Of a stretch of DNA of 64,000 nucleotides, positions 57,958-64,000 are shown in pieces (the first letter of the stretch is position 1; each line of letters begins with the position of its first letter). Source of the DNA: Cellulomonas sp. URHE0023 (GTDB taxonomy: Bacteria > Actinomycetota > Actinomycetes > Actinomycetales > Cellulomonadaceae). The stretch spans positions 248,001 through 312,000 of the forward strand of contig NZ_JIAN01000006.1 of NCBI RefSeq assembly GCF_000688475.1, read 5' to 3'. A program made the translations under genes and the position numbers. Under the pieces are notes generated by a model. That model was not told the DNA's origin. It ran no database searches and was given only the letters and a program-made list of their open reading frames with translations.

Positions 57958-59313
57958 TCAGCCGGCTGCCCGCAGGAGCTCGACCACCTGGAACGCCATC
58001 TCCAGGGACTGCTGGTGGTTCAGGCGCGGGTCGACGAGCGTCTCGTAACGTCGGGCGAGGCCTTCGTCGTCGATCTCCTCGGTGCCCCCGAGGACCTCGG
58101 TCACGTCATCTCCGGTGAGCTCGATGTGCAGCCCGCCAGGGACGGTCCCCAGGGCGCGGTGCACCTCGAAGAAGCCGGCGACCTCGTCCATGACATCGGA
58201 GAACCGGCGCGTCTTGTACCCGCTCGCGGACGTGATCCCGTTGCCGTGCATCGGGTCGCACACCCAGGTGACGGGGCGACCGTCGGCGGTCACCTTCTCG
58301 ACGAGCGCGGGGAGCAGGTCGCGGACCTTGCCGGCGCCCATGCGCGTGATGAAGGTGATGCGCCCAGCCTCACCGCTCGGGTTCAGCTTGTCGATGAGTG
58401 CCAGGGCGTCGTCACCGGTCGTCGTGGGTCCGAGCTTGATGCCCAGCGGGTTCTGCACGCGCGAGAAGTAGTCGACGTGCGCTCCGTCCAGCTGGCGCGT
58501 CCGCTCCCCGATCCAGACGAAGTGCCCGGAACAGTCGTACGGCAGACCGGTGCGCGAGTCGATCCGGGTGAGGGGTCGCTCGTAGTCGAGCAGTAGGCCC
58601 TCGTGGCTCGAGAAGAACTCGACCGTGCGCAACGCGTCGAAGTCCGCACCGCACGCCGCCATGAAGCGGATGGCGCGGTCGATCTCCGCGGCGATCTCCT
58701 CGTAGCGGGAGTACGCGGGGTTCGCCATGAAACCCCGGTTCCACTCGTGGACGCGCAGCAGCGACGCGAAGCCACCCGTGGTGAACGCACGGATGAGGTT
58801 CAGCGTCGACGAGGACGTGTGGTACGCCTCGAGCAACCGCTGCGGGTCCGGCGTGCGCGCCTCAGGGGTGAACGCGAAGCCGTTGATGATGTCGCCCCGG
58901 AAGGCGGGGAGCGTGACGCCGTCACGGGTCTCGGAGTCCGACGAGCGAGGCTTGGCGTACTGCCCGGCCATCCGACCCATCTTGATGACGGGGAGGCTCG
59001 CGCCGTAGGTCAGGACGACAGCCATCTGCAGAATCGTCTTGATCTTGTTGCGGATGTTGTCGGCCGTAGCCTCGTTGAAGGTCTCGGCGCAGTCGCCGCC
59101 CTGCAGCAGGAACGCCTCGCCTCGGCCGGCAGCGGCCAGCTGGGAGCGAAGAGCGTCCGCCTCGCCCGCGAACACCAGCGGCGGGACGGTGGCGAGCTTC
59201 GCCGTGACTGCCTCGAGAGCTGCGGCGTCAGGCCACTGGGGCTGCTGCACCGGTGACATGGAGCGCCACGTGTCGAGCCCCGCAACGACCTGCGGGTCAG
59301 GGTCGACGGTCAT
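57958..59313 (-). CDS. aroG: class II 3-deoxy-7-phosphoheptulonate synthase
   Basis: A 451-residue DAHP synthase of the plant/actinobacterial class II. It joins phosphoenolpyruvate and erythrose 4-phosphate at the entry of aromatic amino acid synthesis. Conserved blocks include LLQGGDCAETF (metal-binding Cys), KMGRMAGQYAKPRS, IGERTRQLDGAHVDYF, VWVCDPMHGN and GGLHIELTGDDVTE. ATG 59313 overlaps the phosphofructokinase stop by 4 bases (ATGA), so the enzyme using phosphoenolpyruvate is coupled to one in glycolysis. The longer frame into that gene is a shadow. Confidence 0.95.
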   Translation of the reverse strand: MTVDPDPQVVAGLDTWRSMSPVQQPQWPDAAALEAVTAKLATVPPLVFAGEADALRSQLAAAGRGEAFLLQGGDCAETFNEATADNIRNKIKTILQMAVVLTYGASLPVIKMGRMAGQYAKPRSSDSETRDGVTLPAFRGDIINGFAFTPEARTPDPQRLLEAYHTSSSTLNLIRAFTTGGFASLLRVHEWNRGFMANPAYSRYEEIAAEIDRAIRFMAACGADFDALRTVEFFSSHEGLLLDYERPLTRIDSRTGLPYDCSGHFVWIGERTRQLDGAHVDYFSRVQNPLGIKLGPTTTGDDALALIDKLNPSGEAGRITFITRMGAGKVRDLLPALVEKVTADGRPVTWVCDPMHGNGITSASGYKTRRFSDVMDEVAGFFEVHRALGTVPGGLHIELTGDDVTEVLGGTEEIDDEGLARRYETLVDPRLNHQQSLEMAFQVVELLRAAG

Positions 59314-60530
59314 GCGTGGCTCGCCGGGACAAGGTCCTGCCCGATGTCCGAGAGCAGCTCGCCGAACCAGGGCTGCGACACGTCGAACGCCTTCCCCCCC
59401 GCGATGCGCGGGAACTCGATCGCGCGCAGCACGTCGCCCTGCTCCTCGTCGTGCCCGATCACGCCAGACTCGCCCCGCAGTGCGCACTCGACGGCCAGGT
59501 CCGTCATGGACTTGATGAGGCGCAGGTCCTCGGCGTTCGCGGCGGCAGCGCGCGAGTAGTAGCCGGACTTCTGCACCATGACCTTCTCGGCGCCCAGCTT
59601 CTCGGCGAACTGCTTGGCGAACCACTGCCCCGGGTTGATCGTGTCCAGGCGCACGTGCCCGAACGCATCACGCAGCACCTCGGTCCCGGCGGACTCCAGC
59701 TGCTCCACGATCTCGTGCATGCCGGCACCCTCGGACAGGAAGATGTTGACGTTCCCCTGCGTGTCCATGACCTGCTTGAGGCGCTTGGCCTCGGCATCGA
59801 TGTCGAGCGCCAGCTCGGGCAGGAAGACGGCGTGGATGTCCCAGCGCTCACGCGTCAGACCGATCCCCGGGACCCACTCCTGCGCGTCCAGCCACTTGCG
59901 GTAGTCAGCGGCTGCGGCGGCCGTGAGCCACCCGCAGTGCCGGCCCATCACCTCGTGCACGATGAGCATGCGCGGGCCCGAGCGGTGCTCGCCGATGATG
60001 TTCGCCGCGAAGCCGGCGGCCTCCTCGGCCGCGGTCCAGGCGCCCAGCGACTGCTTGATGGGCACCACGTCGTTGTCGATCGTCTTGGGCAGGCCGACGA
60101 CCGTCAGCTCGTAGCCGTTGTCGTGCAGGTAGGCCGCCAGGTCGGCCGCGGTGGTGTTCGTGTCGTCGCCGCCGATGGTGTGCAGCACGTCGACGCCGTC
60201 AGCCTTGAGCCGCTCTGCCGCAACCTTCAGCGGGTCCTCGCCCTCCTTCACCAGACCGCGCTTCACGCAGTCCGCGGCGTTGGTGAGCTTCACCCGCGAG
60301 TTGCCGATAGGCGAGCCGCCGAACTTGTGCAGGATGCCGGCCTTCGCGCGCACCTCGTCGTCGATGACGATCTTGTCGCCGCGAAGCAGACCGTAGTAGC
60401 CGTGCTCGTACGCGATGATCTCGATGTCGGGCGCGACATCCGTGTAGCGCTCGATCAGCCCGCCCACTGCGGACGACAGGCACGGAGCGAAGCCGCCTGC
60501 GGTGAGGAGAGCGACGCGACGAACCGACAT
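59310..60530 (-). CDS. pfp: pyrophosphate-dependent 6-phosphofructokinase
   Basis: A 406-residue phosphofructokinase. The donor-site motif is GGDDTNTTA, not GGDGS, and the following PKTIDND has lysine; this Asp/Lys pair is the mark of PPi-using enzymes. The whole sequence closely follows, from memory, the 404-residue PPi-PFK of Propionibacterium freudenreichii (VALLTAGGFAPCLSSAV, FGGSPIGNSRVKLTN). The reaction is reversible, serving glycolysis and gluconeogenesis and saving ATP. ATG 60530 has GAGAGG 8 nt upstream. Confidence 0.92.
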   Translation of the reverse strand: MSVRRVALLTAGGFAPCLSSAVGGLIERYTDVAPDIEIIAYEHGYYGLLRGDKIVIDDEVRAKAGILHKFGGSPIGNSRVKLTNAADCVKRGLVKEGEDPLKVAAERLKADGVDVLHTIGGDDTNTTAADLAAYLHDNGYELTVVGLPKTIDNDVVPIKQSLGAWTAAEEAAGFAANIIGEHRSGPRMLIVHEVMGRHCGWLTAAAAADYRKWLDAQEWVPGIGLTRERWDIHAVFLPELALDIDAEAKRLKQVMDTQGNVNIFLSEGAGMHEIVEQLESAGTEVLRDAFGHVRLDTINPGQWFAKQFAEKLGAEKVMVQKSGYYSRAAAANAEDLRLIKSMTDLAVECALRGESGVIGHDEEQGDVLRAIEFPRIAGGKAFDVSQPWFGELLSDIGQDLVPASHA

Positions 60531-60627
60531 GAGACACACCTCTCGTTGGTACCTGTGGCGCAGCTCCCCGCAGGGATCGCCAGGACGACGCCCACGCGGG
60601 CGCACGGACGGCTCGACGCCGACCGGG

Positions 60628-61428
60628 TCATCCTACTGACGTGTCGGACTCGCCCTCGGGCGGGACCGGAACCTGGACGTCGGGGACGGGGCGGCCCCCC
60701 GGTGCGGAGGGCAGGTGGTCGGCGGCGTCGCCTGCAACCGCCGGATGCCCCGTCGCGATGCGGGCCTTCTGCGTCGCCGCGTACACGTCGACGTACTCCT
60801 GCCCGGACAGCGCCATGATCGCGTACATGATCTCGTCCGTGACCGAACGCAGGATGAACCGGTCGTTCTCCATGCCCTGGTAGCGGCTGAAGTCGAGCGG
60901 CTCCCCCACGACGATCCCGATGCGCATCACCTTGGGGATACGGCGGCCAGGCGGCTGCGCGACGTCGGTACCGACCATCGCGATCGGGACGACCGGAGCG
61001 CCGGACTCCAGGGCGAGGCGCGCGATACCGGTCTTTCCCCGGTAGAGGCGGCCGTCCGGACTGCGTGTGCCCTCGGGATAGATACCGAACAGGTCCCCTT
61101 CGCTGAGGCGGCGCAGGCCGGTACGCAGTGCCGCCTCGCTTGCCTTGCCGCCACCACGGTCGACGGGGATCGTGCCGACACCGCGCATGAACCCCGCGGT
61201 GAGGCGGCCCTTGATGCCCGCACCCGTGAAGTACTCCTGCTTGCCGATGAAGACCAGCTCACGGTCGAGGACCAGCGGGAGGAAGAACGAGTCGATGACC
61301 GCCAGGTGGTTGCTCGCGAGGATCGCAGCGCCCTCCTCGGGCACGTTCTCGACGCCGCGCACCCACGGGCGGTAGACCAGGTGCAGCAGCGGACCGACGA
61401 ACACCCGCTTCATCAACCAGTAGAACAA
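60628..61428 (-). CDS. plsC: 1-acyl-sn-glycerol-3-phosphate acyltransferase
   Basis: A 266-residue membrane-associated acyltransferase that makes phosphatidic acid. It shows the catalytic NHLAVIDSFF (HX4D), FIGKQEYF, the phosphate-binding YPEGTRSPDGRLYRGKTG and VVPIAMVGT. The C-terminal 45 residues are polar and variable. A TTG at 61428 is chosen because GAGAGG lies 7 nt upstream and gives FYWLMKRVFVGPLL; ATG 61413 is the alternative. Upstream of the phosphofructokinase on the same strand. Confidence 0.9.
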   Translation of the reverse strand: MFYWLMKRVFVGPLLHLVYRPWVRGVENVPEEGAAILASNHLAVIDSFFLPLVLDRELVFIGKQEYFTGAGIKGRLTAGFMRGVGTIPVDRGGGKASEAALRTGLRRLSEGDLFGIYPEGTRSPDGRLYRGKTGIARLALESGAPVVPIAMVGTDVAQPPGRRIPKVMRIGIVVGEPLDFSRYQGMENDRFILRSVTDEIMYAIMALSGQEYVDVYAATQKARIATGHPAVAGDAADHLPSAPGGRPVPDVQVPVPPEGESDTSVG

Positions 61429-61540
61429 CGGTTCACCTCTCGACCCGACCCACGGACTGTGCGCTCACTCGAGCCAGAGCTCGCACGTGCTGACCTCCAC
61501 GTGCCACGCCGACCGCTGGGGACGACTCTAGAGTGCTCTC

Positions 61541-62083
61541 ATGGCACCTCGCCCCGACGACCCTGACGACGGAGTCCCTCCGCAGGGCGCCGACGTCCCC
61601 GACGGGACCGATCCACCGTCCGACGAGGACGTCTGGAACGGCATCGTGGCACGGCTCTCCGACGTCGGCGGCTCGGACGGGACGGCACCTGCCGAGCCGG
61701 AGGACGTCTCGCCGCTCGACTTCCCTGTGGCGCCGTGGGTCGCAGAGAGCCGCGTGGTGCGTCCGGCACGGGACGACTCCGGACGCGACTGGGACGCGAC
61801 CGCCCAGTTCGACGAGGCCGAGGCGACCGTGGACGCCGAGGAGCACTTCGTCCCCCCGGATCCGGGACCCGTCCTGGGCGGGGACCCGCTGCTGACGATG
61901 GCGTGGTTCGCCGCAGCCGGCATGCCGATCTTCCTGCTGATCGTGCTCATCGCCTGGCCACAGGCGCCACCGGCGCTGGTTCAGGCGGCCGGCGTCGTCT
62001 TCGTCCTGGGAGTCGGGGTGCTGCTCTGGCGCATGCCGAACCGACGGGATCCTGAGGACGACGACACGGGCGCCATCGTCTGA
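61541..62083 (+). CDS. membrane protein with acidic cytosolic N-terminus, unknown
   Basis: A 180-residue protein. About 120 acidic, Pro/Asp-rich residues with no predicted fold precede two membrane segments (MAWFAAAGMPIFLLIVLIAW and VQAAGVVFVLGVGVLLW) and a short acidic tail. I do not recognise a function. TAGAGT ends 6 nt before the ATG and there is no Shine-Dalgarno, so it should be leaderless. Convergent with the ROK kinase gene, 13 bp away. Confidence 0.75.
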   Translation: MAPRPDDPDDGVPPQGADVPDGTDPPSDEDVWNGIVARLSDVGGSDGTAPAEPEDVSPLDFPVAPWVAESRVVRPARDDSGRDWDATAQFDEAEATVDAEEHFVPPDPGPVLGGDPLLTMAWFAAAGMPIFLLIVLIAWPQAPPALVQAAGVVFVLGVGVLLWRMPNRRDPEDDDTGAIV

Positions 62084-62096
62084 CGTCGCCCGTACC

Positions 62097-63041
62097 TCAG
62101 ACGCGCGCAAGATCCGCAGCGCCGACCAAGCCTGCGTCGTTGCCCATCGAAGCCACGACGAGCGCGGCCTCCGGCCGGTGGCCGCGAGCGGAGAGCTGCT
62201 CGGCGAACCCTCGACGGGCCGGAACCAGCAGGAGGTCCCCCGCGGCGGCCACGCCGCCACCGACGACGATCAGCGCCGGGTCGAGCAGCGCGGTCGCCGA
62301 CGCCGCGCCCTCGCCGACCCATCTGCCGAGCTCGGCGAGCAGCTCGACCGCCAGCGGGTCGCCTTCCTGGGCAGCCTGGGTGACGTGCGGACCGATGAGT
62401 CGGTCCACGTCGCCGCCCGCGAGCTCGAGCAACCGGGTCGCCCGGTCGGGATCGATGATGACGGTCGCCTGGGCGTCACGCACGAGCGCACTCCCGGAGG
62501 CGTACTGCTCCCAGCAGCCCTCGTGCCCGCAGCCGCAGTAGTGCCCGCCGGGCACGACGCGCATGTGGCCGATCTCGGCAGCAACGCCCCAGGCGCCGCG
62601 CACGAGCTTGCCGTCGGTGACGATGGCACCCCCGAGGCCGGTACCGACGGTGAGCATCAGCATGTCGTCGACGTCGCGACCGGCGCCGAACCGGAACTCC
62701 GCCCACCCGGCGGCGTTCGCGTCGTTCTCCACGACGATCCGGACGTCATCACGCACGAGGGCGGCGACCCGGTCTCGCAGCGGGTAGTCACGCCACGCGA
62801 TGTTGGGAGCGAAGAGCACGGAGGAACGGTCGGCCGAGACGAATCCGGCTGCCGCCAGACCCATCGCGTCGACCTCGAACGACTGGCTGAGCTCGGCATA
62901 CACGTCCGCGATGGCCTTGTCGATGCCCGCAGCGTCGTCAGGTGACGTGTCGCGTCGGGTCTGCGCGAGGATCACGCCGTCGTCGTCGACCACGCCGGCG
63001 GCGATCTTCGTCCCACCGATGTCCACACCAATGGCGTGCAT
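62097..63041 (-). CDS. ROK-family glucokinase
   Basis: A 314-residue sugar kinase of the ROK family. It has N-terminal phosphate motif IGVDIGGTKIAAGVV, ENDANAAGWAEF (catalytic Asp), TVGTGLGGAI, AAEIGHMRV and the zinc site GHYCGCGHEGCWEQYASG. It lacks a DNA-binding domain, so it is an enzyme and not a repressor. Glucose is the likely substrate, as for actinobacterial GlkA, feeding the phosphofructokinase nearby. ATG 63041 is family-typical; the site GGAG is 11 nt upstream. Confidence 0.92.
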   Translation of the reverse strand: MHAIGVDIGGTKIAAGVVDDDGVILAQTRRDTSPDDAAGIDKAIADVYAELSQSFEVDAMGLAAAGFVSADRSSVLFAPNIAWRDYPLRDRVAALVRDDVRIVVENDANAAGWAEFRFGAGRDVDDMLMLTVGTGLGGAIVTDGKLVRGAWGVAAEIGHMRVVPGGHYCGCGHEGCWEQYASGSALVRDAQATVIIDPDRATRLLELAGGDVDRLIGPHVTQAAQEGDPLAVELLAELGRWVGEGAASATALLDPALIVVGGGVAAAGDLLLVPARRGFAEQLSARGHRPEAALVVASMGNDAGLVGAADLARV

Positions 63042-63201
63042 GTTTCCGTATGCTCCTACGCGCTCGTACTGTGCTCGCTACCGTCCGGTGCGGTGCCCCA
63101 CGCTAGCCGCCCGCACGCGGTCGGCGCGCACACGTCCGACCGATGTCCGCTACGGCGACGCGAGCGTACCCAACCTGCCCGGACGACTCCCGAGCGTCCC
63201 G

Positions 63202-63207
63202 TATCCT
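63202..63207 (+). promoter_or_regulatory. -10 box TATCCT of the acyl-CoA ligase gene
   Basis: TATCCT lies 34 bp before the ATG, giving a leader of about 28 nt that contains the GGAG ribosome-binding site. It contrasts with the leaderless genes nearby. Confidence 0.45.
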
Positions 63208-63241
63208 CATCGCACACTTCGCCACTGTCACTGGAGCCAGC

Positions 63242-64000
63242 ATGGACGAGTTCCACACTCCCCTGCGTATCGAGGTCGAACCCTCGAACAACCTGAACGA
63301 CCTTCTCGCCGAGCGCGTCGCGGCAACGCCCGACCGTGTGGTCGTCGAGCACAAGGCGCAGCGGGGCGGTCCCTGGATCCCGCTCACGGCGCAGGAGTTC
63401 GACGCCGAGATCGTCGCAGTCGCCAAGGGCCTGGTCGCCCGTGGGATCGAGCCCGGCGACCGCGTCGGGATCATGTCGCACACCCGCTACGAGTGGTCGC
63501 TGCTCGACTGGGCGGTGTGGGCCGTCGGCGCCGTGCCCGTGCCGCTGTACGAGACGTCGTCGTCCGAGCAGGTCCTGTGGATCCTGACCGACGCCGACGT
63601 CTCCGTCCTGATCGTCGAGACCGCTGCACACGCGGCCACGGTCGAGGAGGTCCGGGCGGACGCCCCGACGCTGCGCGAGGTCCTGCAGCTCGACGACGGG
63701 GCGATCGAGACCATCCTTGCCGGCGGCGAGTCCGTCTCCGACGAGGAGGTCGCCAGACGCCGCGGCCTCGCCGTGCTGTCCGACATCGCCACGGTGATCT
63801 ACACCTCGGGCACGACAGGTCGGCCCAAGGGCGTGGAGCTGACGCACGGCAACTTCTACGAGCTCACGGTCAACGCCGTCGCCGAGCTGAACGAGGTCGT
63901 CGGCTACCCCGGCGCCCGGACGCTGCTCTTCATGCCGCTGGCCCACGTGTTCGCCCGGTTCATCGAGGTCCTCTGCATCCCCGCCGGTGCGGTTCTCGGC
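63242..64000 (+). CDS. AMP-dependent long-chain acyl-CoA synthetase (5' part)
   Basis: The first 253 codons of an ANL-family ligase; the end is beyond the window. VIYTSGTTGRPKGVELTH is the AMP-binding P-loop and FMPLAHVFARFIEV is typical of long-chain fatty acid CoA ligases (FadD15/FACL group). It would activate fatty acids with ATP and CoA. ATG 63242 has GGAG 6 nt upstream. Confidence 0.93.
   Translation, partial: MDEFHTPLRIEVEPSNNLNDLLAERVAATPDRVVVEHKAQRGGPWIPLTAQEFDAEIVAVAKGLVARGIEPGDRVGIMSHTRYEWSLLDWAVWAVGAVPVPLYETSSSEQVLWILTDADVSVLIVETAAHAATVEEVRADAPTLREVLQLDDGAIETILAGGESVSDEEVARRRGLAVLSDIATVIYTSGTTGRPKGVELTHGNFYELTVNAVAELNEVVGYPGARTLLFMPLAHVFARFIEVLCIPAGAVLG

Noticed and set aside
62097..63041. 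ROK-family repressor of sugar genes
   Set aside because: The protein starts directly with the phosphate-binding motif and has no helix-turn-helix domain.

Overview
The window is about 70% G+C, uses many GTG and some TTG starts, and has gene pairs that overlap by ATGA/GTGA. It carries actinobacterial markers: SepH, DUF4193, DUF3710, DUF3159, DUF3093, DUF5998, DUF7455, GuaB1, class II DAHP synthase and an Rv2175c/PknL pair. Pyruvate formate-lyase, a pyrophosphate-dependent phosphofructokinase and an arabinose locus together suggest a facultatively anaerobic, plant-sugar-using actinomycete of the Cellulomonas type. That placement is inferred from gene content only. I see no rRNA, tRNA, IS element, prophage or CRISPR array.

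Region 1 (1-9262, all minus strand) is an L-arabinose system. It holds a YtfQ-YtfR-YtfT-YjfF type ABC importer, araB-araD-araA and a LacI-family regulator. Near-identical 20-bp operators lie in front of both transcription units. Region 2 (9360-14477) has pflB-pflA and dxs. Region 3 (14596-18281) is a plus-strand, translationally coupled run: guaB1, a GATase, a CoA-type Nudix hydrolase and an APH-like kinase. Region 4 (18289-22564) is mostly uncharacterised envelope genes, including three coupled single-pass proteins with extracytoplasmic domains. Region 5 (22673-33940) has aconitase with an operator-like palindrome, a TrmA-type methyltransferase, a KimA-like K+ importer divergent from two RCK (TrkA) proteins, then DUF3159, OB-fold, DUF3710, dut, DUF3093 and DUF4193.

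Region 6 (34092-50359) has a SuhB-type phosphatase, sepH, tdk, a phosphodiesterase, DUF5998, a Pat-like GNAT/NDP-forming acyl-CoA synthetase fusion, topoisomerase IV subunits parC and parE (separated by two genes), DUF7455 and the primary sigma factor. Region 7 (50562-64000) has a universal stress protein, DUF4192, a lipoprotein, a polyprenyl diphosphate synthase, an Rv2175c-like DNA-binding protein, a LysM/lytic transglycosylase, a PknL-position Ser/Thr kinase with PASTA repeats, DAHP synthase, PPi-phosphofructokinase, PlsC, a small membrane protein, a ROK glucokinase and the start of an acyl-CoA ligase. Part of region 7 follows the mycobacterial Rv2173-Rv2182 gene order, recalled from memory.

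A recurring feature is a TANNNT -10 box ending 6-8 nt before an ATG or GTG that lacks a Shine-Dalgarno sequence. I see it at nine genes, which points to frequent leaderless transcripts. No single complete unknown defence or biosynthetic system stands out. The best leads are the KimA/RCK potassium locus, the PASTA-kinase/LysM/Rv2175c module, the coupled membrane-protein cluster, the twin hairpins downstream of rpoD and the operator-like palindromes.
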